Notes: a model not told the origin generated them from the letters alone. A stretch of DNA of 64,000 nt from Lepraria neglecta (GCA_033220425.1 CM065650.1:3658001-3722000); one strand, 5' to 3'. Counted from the stretch's first letter, positions 25,835 to 38,100 are shown. Numbers and translations are program-made.

Positions 25835-27753
25835 CTACAGCTTTCCTTCAGCCTTGGCCTCTTTGACTTGCTCGAAAACCTGCTCGAGTCAGTACTTGTA
25901 GCTTACGAGGTATGTGGCTTGACTAACCTTCAGCATCTTCCTCCGTGCGCCCAACGCATTAACACCACGGTCCTCCAATCCCTTATCATCCAGCTCTACC
26001 AATTCAGTCCATTTGTAATCCTTCAGGTTGTCGGTATATTTGTGAAGTCTCAAACTTCTTAGCCAAGTAGGGATATCTTGAAGCAGTGATGGGTCTGTAG
26101 GGTCCTCTGGTGGTTTCGAGGTTCCCCTTCGTCCCCTCGGTGATCTACCCCGAGCCATATCGGAGTGGTCAGAGAGATAACCTTCGTGGCTATTATGCCC
26201 CATACTGAATTGACCGAGATTGAGAGCGCCCATACCGCCACTCAGGCCGGCTGATGGGTCGTAGGCTGCCAAGTAGCCGTTGTTCTGGGGGGACGCGAAA
26301 TTCAGATTGCCGAAGTTACCCCCATGCATAGCCATCCCAGGGGAATCGGGTCTAGAGCGTTGTGCAAAGGCAGCTTGTTGTTGAGCTTGGATTGCGGCCA
26401 CTTGCTGTGGATTTAAAGGCTGGGAGTTTAAGACTTGGCCGGCTTCGTTGACGACCAACACATTCTGAGGTAGGCCAGGAGATAAGGGCATTTGGCTAGT
26501 ATTATTCTCGCCTTCATTTGACCTTGCGCGACGATATTTGCGGACGTCGTCTAGCGCGATCCGGTTGTTGACCGTGGATAGGGCAGCAAGTTTCATAGCT
26601 GTGGCGTTCGCTACCATGTCTGCTTGGGTAGCTGTCTGTTGAGTGTTAAAGTTGGGTGCCATAGGGGTGTTTGTCATAGATGCCCAGCTAGCGTTGCCAA
26701 CGTTGTACGGCGAGAGCATTGGTAGGTCACTGGTGTTGTCTGGTGCGTTGAGTGTTGTGCTTTGAACATTGCTCTGGCCTGATAGCTGAAGGGGTCGTGG
26801 GGAGCGAAGACCTGCAGAGGCAGGCGGTTGGCTGAATTGACCCATAGGCTGCTGGCCGGAGGAAGATTTAGGTCGGTTTTCTGCAGCTCTCTGGCCCCAA
26901 GGCGTCGCTGACGGCTGGACGGCGTTCTCCTTGGTGTTACCTCTGGGCTCAGAGATAGTTGGAGCTAACAAAGAGGATCGATCACCAAAAGCAGCACTAT
27001 TGCGGTTCGAGGCCGGAGCATTGCCTGTAGCTTGAGCGTATTCATCTTTTTTCCTTGCAATAGCCGCAGCCGCATCTGGAAACATCGCGGAAATCGTTGA
27101 AGGATCCAGTCCTGAATTCCGCTTGTTACTCGGCGAAGGCAGTGGTCGACCGAGAGAATGTCGAGCAGTGTCTTTACTCATAACCTCACTCATCCGGTTT
27201 GACATGCCGTCTAGGTATGTTAGCTGATTTGCCACTTTCTAACTGTGCGATGCGACTTACCCTGGTCTCCAGTCTTGGCCGGCGATAGAATACCTGGCAT
27301 GGGATGCTTCTCAAGCATTTCTTTCAAGGTCTGAATGAAGAACATGATCTGGACCTTGGTGGCCTGCTGCAGCAGCGAGTACAAAGAGGCAGTCCTCTCA
27401 GCCTCGCTCAGAACCCTGAACCATTGCTCTATTGCAGTGAGTTCGTCCTTGAAATCCTGGTCCGTTGTAGCACCAGCCATCTCTTCTAGCGTGGTCTCGC
27501 ATTGATCTATTTCCGCCAAATACTGCTCGGCAGTCTTTTCTGCTTCATCGTATGGTTGAGACTGATTATAGATCATCTCTGAGGCAGGCCGTATGGTCCG
27601 TCCTGATAGTGGAGAAGAAGTGAAAGCTCCCATGTCCGCGGAGGCACGAAGGTGATGACCGGCGCCCATAGTGCGAGAGGAAGGTGGTCGAAGAGACGAG
27701 CTTGACGCCTCAGGCGTGCTGTTTCGATTTCCGATGATATTGTTGCCGGACAT
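25835..27753 (-). CDS. vts1: SAM-domain RNA-binding protein Vts1
   Basis: Three exons, 27753-27261, 27210-25928 and 25879-25835, give 606 residues. Both introns have clear signals and the last exon encodes only [14 protein letters not shown]. An N-terminal helical segment around residues 70-160 ([18 protein letters not shown], then [18 protein letters not shown]) is shared by fungal Vts1 proteins. A long Gln/Asn/Ser-rich middle is probably disordered. The C-terminal SAM domain (about 525-600) has [18 protein letters not shown] and [13 protein letters not shown]; its basic ARRK face binds the RNA hairpin loop (Smaug recognition element). In yeast Vts1 recruits the Ccr4-Not deadenylase to degrade target mRNAs. 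Its start lies about 1 kb from the divergent TFIIIC gene. Confidence 0.94.
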
Positions 27754-28788
27754 ATTGACGAGAGAAAGATGTAAATTTGTGTAAGCTGGTCAAACGAGGT
27801 CACCCGAAGTTGCTCGAGTCCTTTCTGCCTCGGCAGTTGGTTGGGGTTTTCTGGTATACGAGGTGCACAAAGCTCCTGCAGTTCCTGCTGGCTTCAAAGG
27901 AGCTTTGAAAAATTTCGACTCAGCGCACTGGCTGGTGGTTCTGGTTTGAATTATTCGGACCTTGAAGTAGAAGCGTTGTGCGTGAGGAAGGTAATCGGAG
28001 TATGGATGCCCTTGATGGATTTAATGGTAAAAGAAGTCCGCTAGGATGCCAGTCCAGTAGCAATGTAGCCTGGAGAAGCCGAGAGCAAGACAATGTGACC
28101 AGTTTGAGTAACTAGGCAGAGGCTTACGACCCGGGCGTCGAGAAATTAGGTATGAGGGGAACCAGTGGGCAGGGCAATACTCCAATCAACTCTTGTGTCG
28201 AACGTAGAGGCGAAGATCGAGGTATGTATGGATTTGAAGGGAAGAGCGACGCAAGGTGTGACAGTCTCAATACGTCGAGGGACCTGAGGGAGGGCAAAGT
28301 GGGAGGGGCTGGTGCTGAGCTGAAGATTGGTGGAGTGGAGTGAATACACTCAGAACTAATTATCCTGCGCTAAGCATTCGTGGTTAGTTACTTCCGGTGC
28401 TAAAAATACATCTCGAGGCTACGCACGAAAATGACTCCGAGTATCCAACCTCAAGGCTGGATTGCAAATTTTCCTTTCCTTTCGCTAGGGTCAAAGGAGA
28501 GATTCTGGCATGGATGCATATACATTTCCACGAGTCTCGGTTCTATGTATCAAGTATGACCACTTCAAGGACAACACCTTTCCTTGCATGAAGTGGCAGA
28601 GATATTTGAGCTTTACACAAAACCATCATCAATCTCTAGAATGATCTCGGGCTCCACTGTCTAATTGCTCGTCACTAAGTGTAGTGTGAAGTACTGCCAG
28701 GGAGATTCTCATTGCCAGCCAAGATTAAGGCCGGAGCTCCCATGAGAGGTCTTGGCATAGCCACTGTACTTTTGTTTCTAGCTTAACA
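27754..28788. other. Divergent promoter region between VTS1 and the TFIIIC subunit gene
   Basis: The two flanking genes point away from each other, so both promoters lie in this 1,035-bp stretch. Short open frames on both strands have no domain support. No single regulatory site stands out by eye. Confidence 0.6.
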
Positions 28789-31700
28789 ATGGAGCGACGT
28801 GAGGATCTGACAATACATGAATATCCGGATCCTTCTTACGCAGCATATGCCAATAGATATCCCTGGGTCGGTGGAGATGATGGTTACATGCCATCTGGGC
28901 TTCGAACCCAGCGCCAAAGCTCGTGGCGAGCCGACTCGCCTGATAGTGATGAATCTGACCAATCAGAAGCTAGGAGCGCGAGATATCAAGATTCTGCTGA
29001 GGATTTGCGACCTTTTCGTGGAGAAATGACCTTTGATTCTGAATATCGAGCCTCTGATGCCAATGTGACGTAGGTTTCCCGATTAGAAATACTGAAACAT
29101 ATGTCTTGACTCGAATATAGAGATGATGAAAACATATCGGACGCAGAATCGATAGATTCGGTGGAGCCTTTCGAGGGTATACACGGTATCGAAGGCGAAC
29201 GTTTTTCCCAGACAACAGGTCAACATTCAAGCTTGGGCCTCGAAGGCCCGACCACAAGCCAAAAGAGAAGAGGACGAGGAGGCCGCCCCAGAGGCCAGAG
29301 GGGAGGCGGGAAGGGCGTCAAAAGAGGGCTACGGAGGCCCATTGAACCCACCGGAGAGTTCAAAGCATTACATTCTCAAGCCACCATGGCATTCCTTGCT
29401 CACAACTACGACGAGGCCGAGGATCTTATCCTGCAAGCATTACTTATCAATCCAGAGATGTATGAAGCTCACAACTTGCTTTCGGAAATCCATGCTGCGC
29501 GTGGGGACAAGGTCAAGGCTCTCAGTGCAGCTTGGAACGGAGCTCACACTCGACCCAGAGATCCTGAGATGTGGTCAAGGATCGCACGCCTAATACTTGA
29601 GCGTGACAATAGTAAAGAGTCACTTCGAGATGCCATCTACTGCTATAATCGCATCATTACTGTCGACACCACCAACGTTGAAGCACGCTACCAGAGAGCT
29701 GCATTGAACCATGAAATTGGTTACAAAAAGAAGGCTGCTAATGAATACGAGCAATTGAAAAAACAGCTTCCGCATGACACAACTGTTCTGCGCCACCTTG
29801 CAGAAATCTATATTGAGCTTGAGGAACCAGACCGTGCTTTGCGCTATTATCGAGACACTATTTCCCATCTCCAATCGAATGAGCCCGATGTGGTCACGAG
29901 TTTCACATGGTCAGACATCAATATCGTGACAGAGCTGTATGGATTCCAACGACGCTACGACGAAGGCCTTGTTGAACTTAAATCTCTAGCCCGCTGGCTA
30001 CTCGGTCGCAGGGAAGATGTATATTGGGAGACCTACACCCAGGACGACAGAGAATGGGACATGGACGATGAACCCCGCCGCATCGAAATCCCGGAGTATG
30101 TGCCTGGGGAGCACGACATATCGACTTACGGTGATGGTCTACCTCTCGAACTGCGTATCAAGCTAGGAGTCCTCAGGTTGAGATCGGAAAGTCGTGATCT
30201 AGAGGAGGCGATTGCAAGTTCTACGCCTACTAGGATGCCAGATTCCAGCTAATGCTAGTTTCTAGAACCATTTCGAATGGCTCGACCCAGAAGATCAACA
30301 GACTGGAGCCAAGTTGTACGATTATCCCGACCTCTACCGTGAAGCCGCAAATGCCCTGCGCGGGCAGAATTACTATCATGAGGCTCTTCGTTATTACGAA
30401 CCTTTGCAGCAGGTCAGCGAGTACACAGACACTCCTTACTACCTGGAGATGGGTGCGTGCTACAGAGCAGTTGGCTTGAGAGCGGAAGCTGAAGACTGCT
30501 TCAATACCGTCCTCGATATCGACAGTAGAAATATGGCAGCACGCACACAACTAGTTCAGATCCGTCGGGAATCAGGCGTGCTCCAACAAGACTTACAGGC
30601 TGGCGAGACGGTTTCTGTAAGACAGCACAAAACGAGGAGACCAGCAGGGAACAAAGGCGCGAAAAAGTCCAAAAAGGGCAAGGCTCCAACAATTTGGAGC
30701 ACGCCCCCTTGCTTGCTCCTCGTCCAGCGCCTCAATCGGCCAAGCAAACTGCCCTTGAGAAGGAGAAAACTCGAGACGAAGATGTTCAGGCGCTCTTCCT
30801 GCGCAGAGAAGAATTGAAAGAGGAGGCTAAGATGGGGGACGAAAGCTCCAAAGCTCAATGGATGGCTGCTACCAAGGCATTGATCGAAGAATTCAGGGAT
30901 AATAAAGTCTTTTATCCGATTGACAAGCATCACAGATTCTATGGATACTCAAGGGAAGCTCGCAACATGGCAGGAAGACCAAAACATGAGCTCGATGCTC
31001 AGTTAGAAAAGTCCAAATCGATTCTAGGTTTGTTGGTTGTCTTCCCTTGATACTATTTCGATGGCATGCTTATCGGTGATTCTAGAAACGTACGATGGCC
31101 AACAGATCCAAGTTCCGGAAGATTACTGTGGCATTGCTTTCCATGTCTGGCTAGACATATTTCTCGAGTATGGGATGGCACTTGCAGAGGCCGGAGATAT
31201 CAAGTCCGCCTACGAAGTCATTGCCACAGCTTTCCACACCAATGTTTTCTTTCACTCGCCAGATTCACAATATCTCATCCACGTATGCTGGTTCAGTAAG
31301 TCTGCATAACCTCAATCACCCTTATACCGACTACTAACGATGATACAGCTTGTGCTCTAATAGCAAACGACGACGAAACCCTATGTAACATTGCCCGTTG
31401 GTTCATGAAAGATTACCAGTTCGTCACCGACGGCTACCGCCTTTTCACAGCACTCAACAGGCTTTGCGATTCTGAGAACTCGTGGTTCAACTGCGGTCCT
31501 TCTCAGAAATACATACTTCGACAACTCAAAGCCGTGGATTTCTCTCTGATTGGCGAAGCTCGCCGCAAAACTTTGTTCCAAGAGAGGGCATCGTATACCA
31601 CGAAAGACAGTAATGGCGATCCAATACAAGCTGATGATATGGATGTTGCGTTGCTTATGCTTTATGGCCACATACTCTATGCTGGCAAAAGCTATGCATA

Positions 31701-32201
31701 CGCAGTCAGTATGTTTACACTGCCGCTCAAACGCCTTCTCCTAAGGACAACGTTTGCTAATCGATCGTACTCCATGCAGACTACTTCCTCCGCGCCCTAG
31801 CTCTGGACCCAACAAACGCTACCATCAAGCTCTCCCTAGCTCTAGGATACCTCCACTACGCGCTCAAGCGACAAGCAGAGAATCGGCATCACATCCTGAT
31901 GCAAGGCTTAGCCCTCCTTCTCGAATACTACGACAGCCGACAAGAGTCAAGCAGCTACTCAGAAAAGCAGGAAGCGGAATTCAACGTTGGACACGCATAT
32001 CATATTCTGGGTTTAACGCATCTGGCTATTCCGTACTACGAGCGATGCTTGGATCTGAGCATGGCTGTGCAGGCGGAGAGTATGAGCTGTAAGGGGGAAG
32101 ACTTTGTAAATGAAGCAGCTGTTGCATTGCAAGGATTTTGGGCTGCGAGTGAGAATGTGGAAAAAGCGAGGGAGGTGACGGAGCGGTGGATGGTGATTTG
32201 A
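28789..32201 (+). CDS. tfc4: TFIIIC TPR subunit (Tfc4/Sfc4-like)
   Basis: Proposed exons: 28789-29069, 29121-30213, 30266-30616, 30700-31027, 31086-31295, 31349-31708, 31780-32201, giving 1,014 residues. The N-terminus is acidic, followed by a Gly/Arg-rich patch (RRGRGGRPRGQRGGGKG) near residue 135. TPR arrays start at about 160 (FLAHNYDEAEDLILQALLINP) and resume near 460-580 and after 900. Tfc4 is the TFIIIC subunit that binds the A-box arm and recruits TFIIIB for tRNA and 5S genes. Five junctions are sound. The second intron is GC-AG: the GCAAGT donor is needed to join EEAI to NHFEWLDPED. The third junction (30617-30699) is the weakest: GTAAGA is good, but the acceptor is GAG. Identity is firm and the linker model provisional. 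Confidence 0.88.
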
Positions 32202-32934
32202 CGATGGCTTTCTCAGACAGTCGTCTTCCATCCTTTCAGTTCACATCAGTATCAATCTTGGACAAGGCCGCTAGAACGGTCAGAAGCTCCTTCGCAACAG
32301 CTATATTTGTATGGCGCGGGTATGGAGACAAGCGATCGATGCTCAAATGGTGATGTAGTATGTCGTGACTAGCGGAAGTTCTGGGCCGCAGAGGAGCAGG
32401 TGGTATGGTGGAAATAGCACCCTGCATAGTAGGCCTGCCGCCGCGGCCGGGGGTGTCGATCCTGATGCTGTGCCTTTTGCCTCCGCTGGTCAGGACTAAG
32501 CAGCAAATGACTTGCATCGCAGCGTTGGTAGCCTCGATAGAGGGACTAGGCACTCTCGCCTGCATGGAATATGACTGGTTAGCGCTATGGATGGTTGGGT
32601 GTTCACTGGTGGCAGAATCCGAAGGAGATGTTCACTCAGATTACTGCATAGTGGTTTGCATGGCGGAAGGGTCCGCTTTTGCAGTTGATCGAGGAGAATT
32701 CTTCGCTTCATGAGCTAGTTCAGTAGAAGACAGTAAACATTATTAGGCTATGAGTAGCTGTAATGAACGCCTTTTTTTCTTTGATTTGCTTCGTCTCAAT
32801 TTACACCACACCTAAAAGAGTGAAAATCGTTGTTTTCAACCCAAGGACAAAAAGGAACAAAACAAACACAGAGCGGTAATCGAGAGACAAAGGAGGGAAA
32901 CAGCAGCTCGCAGACATCACGTGAGAAAGCCTAC
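32202..32934. other. Convergent intergenic region, possible small minus-strand gene
   Basis: On the minus strand an open frame from about 32565 to a stop at 32236 encodes a plausible tail (GGKRHSIRIDTPGRGGRP and later VAKELLTVLAALSKIDTD). It starts after an acceptor-like CATGCAG. I could not build a convincing upstream exon: an ATG near 32.71 kb followed by a GTAATC donor does not keep the frame. It may be a small unrecognised gene or chance. Confidence 0.3.
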
Positions 32935-33521
32935 TCAACAATCTGGACCGCCGGAACAAGACTCCGGGTTCAACCAGAAGTGCCAGCAATGAACAGTCTC
33001 CCCAATGTTATAGCAGCCTAGACGTGGATGTTAGCCATTAATCCTACAGCAGAGCTAATGCATATACGTACCCCTTTCTGTAGCCGTCGGTATACTGTAT
33101 AATACTGGCAGGTAGGAGGAACGGCAGTTGTTGCCGGAGGCAATGGGTTGTTATCGGTCCCTGTAGCTGCGAAGAAATCCAACTGTTCATCGTTGTTGAG
33201 CTGGCGACCGAGCAAAATGGACTGGATACGACCGGTGGTGTCGCTGGGGTACCAGTCGTAGGGGCCCCATTGGAGATCTTTGCTTTCCCAGTAGGTCGGA
33301 TCTGTTGCAGTCTGGAACAGGGTATGTCATTGTTTTGAATTCGGGATTGGCGACTTGGCCATCGTTTGCGCTTGTGATGTAGTTATAGTTTTTTTGGCGG
33401 GCGACGAGGTTTCTTTTGGTGTTGTCGTTGCGTTCGTCATAGACGGTGGATCTTTCGAGGATCGGGCCGCGATGGCTGAGCCGACTAGGGTGGAAAGAGC
33501 GGCCGCTGATGTGAGTTTCAT
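32935..33521 (-). pseudogene. Small secreted Cys-rich protein gene, frames not cleanly joined
   Basis: The ATG at 33521 begins a classical signal peptide (MKLTSAAALSTLVGSAIAA). Protein-like sequence continues downstream but in shifting frames: a segment with KRNLVARQKNYNYI, then one with TATDPTYWESKDLQWGPYDW running to PTCQYYTVYRRLQKG, then a Cys-rich tail CYNIGETVHCWHFWLN ending PDC at 32935. An intron GTACGT...GTCTAG near 33.02-33.07 kb looks real, but it does not restore the frame of the Cys tail. The other frame changes have only weak or no splice signals. It is either a decayed gene or one with several undercalled introns. The intact form would be a secreted protein of roughly 170 residues, of unknown function. 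Confidence 0.5.
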
Positions 33522-34328
33522 TGTTGCGGGAGTTGGTGATTTGGTAGGTTTTGGTGGTGCTGTTCTTTAGAAGTTCTGACCTGAAACAAAGGTCAATAAG
33601 ATATATCTGTACCTCGATAAGATTTGGGGACTTTATAGGTGTCTTGTAGCATTGTGGCAAACAGTTGAATTGAGCTTGGCCACGTACAAGCTTCTGATGA
33701 CCTGTTGTTGCTATCCTGGGCCCGCTTTGTTCCCATTTCATTGACGTGGTGGATTGTGCTTTGAAGTGATCGTCCACGCTTTGTGAAGTAAAGAGCTGCC
33801 AGCCGTGACTGACCAATGGGGCTTGCCGGAGTGAAAAGAACTTGCCGGAGTGACGGATAAAGTCCTCCGCATGACAGATAATCTGGTCTTTCAAGTGAAA
33901 CCTTGGTCGAGCCTAAGCCATCATTTGACAACCGATGCAGACAAAGCCAAGTCACACAATCGGCTTAGCAGAATCCTTTCAGATCTCGAGAACAATCCTA
34001 ACGAGGCTTTATTGCAGAACACGGAGGTCACAAATTACTGGTTGAAGGGAACGATCCACCGAAACAAAGCGCTCATTCTCTCATGACTCAAAAATAGAAA
34101 GACAAATCTTGTAAGCAGAAGTTTCACAACGGTCTCATTCCACCTCCTTCTTCCACAAATCGTTCAGGTTCCGTTTCGCTCTACGTAGAGCAAGCAAATA
34201 CTCCAAAGGCTGGCCTTGTTCAGGTATTGCTATACCTCTCCATATTACCGTTATCATATTTCATAGTGTCTTGAGCTTCTTCCAGCGAGCTTTTTCTTCA
34301 TCTCTTAGCTGGATCATCCAATCCAACC
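33522..34328. other. Divergent intergenic region, no supported gene
   Basis: Upstream region of the small secreted-protein gene (minus) and of the following plus-strand gene. A long minus-strand open frame crosses part of it but is explained by frame overlap with the secreted-protein gene. A pyrimidine-rich stretch near 34.13-34.31 kb precedes the plus-strand ATG, as is common in fungal promoters. Confidence 0.5.
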
Positions 34329-34880
34329 ATGTACAATCCTTATAACGCTGCAAGCAACCAGCGCACCAATGGACAATCTCCCTTCCATAAGCGGCGCTTC
34401 GCCCATCTCTTACGACCACTCTCACCGCTCCTCAGTATCGAAACGGGCCTCCCCCATCCCGACTTCCCAGCGACATTGCTCCACTACCACCTCCTCACAT
34501 CAGAGCAGCTGGACGACCTAGCGCACTTCTACCACCAGCGTACCCCAGGGCGTTATAGCTCCAACTACCCCATGCCTGTGGTAGACAGATGGTCCGCCCC
34601 ACCAAGAGAAGAGGAATTAGAGGAAGGAGAGATCGACGAGATGGAAGATATCCAGAAGATATTAGAGACAGAGCAAGGGACGGAGAATAGGAAGGTGGCG
34701 AGCATCGAGGATAAGAGAAGACGGTTCGGGAGGTTCTTGGGCCTCAGGAAGTGTGAATCGAGTGTTGGAGAAGGCGATATGAGGAGTCAGATGGAAGAGT
34801 GGGTTGCTGGTGAGATGGCTAGACGGGAACATCGGGATCGAGAGATGGAGAGCTGGCGCTCGAAGGGTCATTATTGGTGA
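34329..34880 (+). CDS. Small unknown acidic protein, 183 residues
   Basis: A single exon from the ATG at 34329. I do not recognise a named family. The N-terminal 80 residues look folded and conserved in style (LSIETGLPHPDFPATLLHYHLLTSEQLDDLAHFYHQ). An acidic segment follows (EEELEEGEIDEMEDIQ, about 95-110), then a basic helix (DKRRRFGRFLGLRKCE) and a charged helical C-terminus (EEWVAGEMARREHRDREME). No signal peptide or membrane span is seen, so it is probably cytosolic or nuclear. A CT-rich leader precedes the ATG. The even codon use along the frame and the sensible start support a real gene. Confidence 0.72.
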   Translation: MYNPYNAASNQRTNGQSPFHKRRFAHLLRPLSPLLSIETGLPHPDFPATLLHYHLLTSEQLDDLAHFYHQRTPGRYSSNYPMPVVDRWSAPPREEELEEGEIDEMEDIQKILETEQGTENRKVASIEDKRRRFGRFLGLRKCESSVGEGDMRSQMEEWVAGEMARREHRDREMESWRSKGHYW

Positions 34881-35323
34881 TGGTGCTGCTTCGACTATTC
34901 GAGGAAGGACATTTTCCTGTTTTCTTGAAGGGCTTGTATGCTACGAGGCTGGTAGAATTGGCATTGGGGATGTTCCAAACGAAGAGCGGAGCTTCTTCAG
35001 GTTTATGGCATGTCGAGCTTGGATTGAATGAAGTCTGTATCTGCATCTGATTGTTTCAGGAGCTGAGCTTTCTGGACTGGTGAGATGGATAGATTGTGCT
35101 TGGATAGACCAGCCATACACATAAATGTCTCGGTCTCAAGCCCATGTCGTGATTCAACATATACTAATTAGTGGTATGATAGTGTATGAAGCATAAAGTC
35201 GCGTTGATCCAGACAGCTCCTTCTCGCTTGACTCTAGCGACGGCAAGCGTCTCCCCGCCTCCTTCCCTTTGCGATACATGCAGGCAGTAATTGCTGAGAA
35301 ACAGATTGTCCATTCCTTTCTCC
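34881..35323. other. Intergenic, no supported gene
   Basis: 3' side of the small acidic-protein gene and promoter of the peptidase gene. The last 120 bp are pyrimidine-rich with TCTC and CCTCC runs. Nothing else is seen. Confidence 0.6.
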
Positions 35324-37861
35324 ATGCTCGTCATGCTATCTTCAAGGACAGCTGTTCTCTCTCTGCTATCTGTTGCTTGTCTTGTAGGTCTCTTGTACTA
35401 TACAATCATTCCTCAAGGCCCCCAATTGCTCTGGCATCCTGAGTCTATAAAGGATATCAGCACATCTTCCGAGATAACTACACGCGCAGAGAAGTTCACG
35501 CCAGAGTATTTCGTTCCCTGCCACAGTGAATCCATGGAATTGCAATTGACAAGGTTCAGGGTCCTCCTTTCAGCTCCACGTCGATCCAGTGCTTCACCAA
35601 ATAGCGCGGGCAATCTCGCTGTATACACAGTCTCCATCTATTCCTTCGAATCCCACAAGAAGACGTCGGAAATCAAAGTCCTCGATATTGCTACAGGGCA
35701 ATCAACCCTGATCACCAACGATGAAAGGACGAGCGAGCCGAATTGGCTTGGGGATGGAAATAATCTCCTATGGTTAAAATCGGGCGAGAATGGTGCTACG
35801 GAGGTAGTGGTTGGAAGCGTTGATGAGGTTGGAAAGAGCTATATCGCTGGGGTCGTGCCGGCACCCATATCGGATGTCAAGCTCAAGGTCTTGGACCGGG
35901 ATAGAGTGGCGATTGCGGTCACTGGAAAGGCTCGGCCAAATGGCGATCTCTACAATCCGGAAGATAAACCGAAGAAATATACGACGGGAATGTTGTATGA
36001 CTCCCTGATGGTCCGCCATTGGGACAAATACGTCACCCCGAACAGGAATGCCATTTGGCATGGAATCCTCCTGAAAGGAAAGCCTCATATCACAGAGTCT
36101 AAGGGCATGTACAGTTTGGGAAACCTTACAAACGTTCTGAAGGGGTCACGTCTGGAAAGTCCTATCCCACCATGGGGAGGCCAAGACAACTTCGATCTCA
36201 GTGCCACCAGCGTCGGCTTTGTAGCAAAAGATCCTGACCTCAATCCAGCAACCAATACAAAAAGTAACTTCTATTTCGTTACGATTGACGACTCGCCCCA
36301 CGGACAGACTTACTCAGAACCAAAGAAGATTGAGCTTGATGGCTTCGAAGGTGCCAGCACTGCGCCGGCCTTCTCCCCAAGTGGAAACGCTGTCGCATTC
36401 TTCCAGATGAAAGAGAACGGCTACGAAAGCGACAAGAACAGGATTATCCTGTCTCTTGATCTCACAAAAGTATCTGCCGCGCTCGGACTGCTGGAGTCGG
36501 ATGACGGTAAGGGTCTCTGGGATAGAAGTCCTTCTTCGGTCACCTGGAGCAATGACGAAAGAGCCTTGTTCTTGATAGCAGAGGAGAAGGGATTGACAAA
36601 GTTGTTCAAGCTCTTGATTCCAGTGGACCCCGACACCAACAAGTTGCCTGAACCACTGACAGAGTCTGGGTCTGTCAGTGACGTTCGTTCTCTTGGAGCA
36701 GATTCGTCGCACCTCTTACTTTCGAGCTCGAACCTGATAGACAACAGCGTCTTCTCAGTGCTAGATCCTACAGCTTCCGCTAAAGCTAAAGTCGTGTCTT
36801 CCAACTCCAGGAACGGATCTTTCTTTGGGCTTTCTTCCGAACAGGTGTCAGACATCTGGTTTCAAGGTGCTAAAGAGCAAGTCCACGCCTGGGTCATGAA
36901 ACCCTCAAATTTCAGCTCAGAAAAGACATATCCGTTGGCCTATCTTATCCATGGGGGCCCACAAGGTGCCTGGACTGATAGCTGGTCAACACGCTGTACG
37001 TCTTTTCGGAGTCATTCTTCCCCCTTTGGTACCGTTGTGGGAGTCGCGAGACGTTTCACAAGCATTTGCTCCATAGACATGTCTCGCAGCTCCCATTCCA
37101 ACCCCGAAAGAGTAATACTGACTCCGAAATCATGAAACAGGGAATCCTGCCATTTTCGCAGAGCAAGGCTATATTGTAATCACTCCAAACCCGACCGGCT
37201 CTACAAGCTATGGCCAAGACTTCACTGATGCAATCACCGAGGAATGGGGTGGGCTACCTTATGAGGATCTAGTCAAAGGGTTCGAGTACATCAAAGAGAG
37301 GCTGAATTACGTCGACACCGATCGTGCTGTTGCACTTGGAGCGAGCTACGGAGGGTACATGATGAATTGGATGCAAGGCCATCCTCTAGCCAAGGAATTC
37401 AAAGCGCTCATATGCCACGACGGAGTCTTCAGCATGGCGAACCAGCTGTCTTCAGATGAACAATACTTTCCAAACCATGACCTAGGTGGGCCGTACTTTA
37501 CAAAGCATCAAGAGACCTGGGAGAAATGGAACCCGGCCCGCTTCACCGGCAATTGGTCCACACCCATGCTAGTCATACATAACGAGCTGGACTATCGATT
37601 GCCGATAAGCGAAGGTCTCGCTATGTTCAACGTGTTGCAGGAAAAGGGCATCGAGAGCAGATTCTTAACCTTTCCGGACGAGTATGTTTTATCTGCTTTT
37701 GACACCCTCATATCACTAACAGCTGTGACAGGAACCATTGGGTACTGAAAGAGGAGAACAGCTTGCTTTGGCATACTGTTGTGCTCAATTGGATCAACAA
37801 ATTTGTAGGATTGCCAGTGTACAAGGACGAAAAGGACCAAGGATACGAGGTCCAGAATTGA
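35324..37861 (+). CDS. Prolyl-oligopeptidase family (S9) dipeptidyl peptidase, DPP5-like
   Basis: Exons 35324-36995, 37141-37681 and 37732-37861 give 780 residues. The ATG at 35324 is used, as upstream in-frame codons lack ATG; another Met follows three codons later. A hydrophobic stretch at about 9-30 (AVLSLLSVACLVGLLYYTII) is a signal peptide or membrane anchor. Residues 80-540 form a beta-propeller (ATGQSTLITNDERTSEPNWL). The alpha/beta-hydrolase domain follows: oxyanion segment YLIHGGPQGAW, nucleophile Ser in GASYGGYMMNW, Asp in HNELDYRLP and His in ENHWVL, the last split by the second intron. Such enzymes remove N-terminal dipeptides in the secretory or vacuolar pathway or outside the cell. 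Which substrate positions are preferred is not visible. Confidence 0.92.
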
Positions 37862-38100
37862 AGCGCCTAGCACCTTTGGACTACACACCCAAGCCTCGGC
37901 TCACAGCGTGGCTAGGGCTCCTGTGGCAGACATTGTATCGAGCAGCAATGCAAAGTCACCTTGGTTTTCATTCTCATCTACTAAACTCGCTCAGGACGCC
38001 TCCATACAGCATTCAGTGACTGCCTCAATACGACTACCAAGTCCTACCATTACAGGCAACGTGCCAATAGAAGGTCATCAGAGCTGATTGGTATGCTGCT

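Noticed and set aside
33187-33894. Minus-strand open frame of 235 codons
   Set aside because: It starts far upstream of the signal peptide in a different frame. Only its middle overlaps the secreted-protein candidate, and its composition elsewhere is random.
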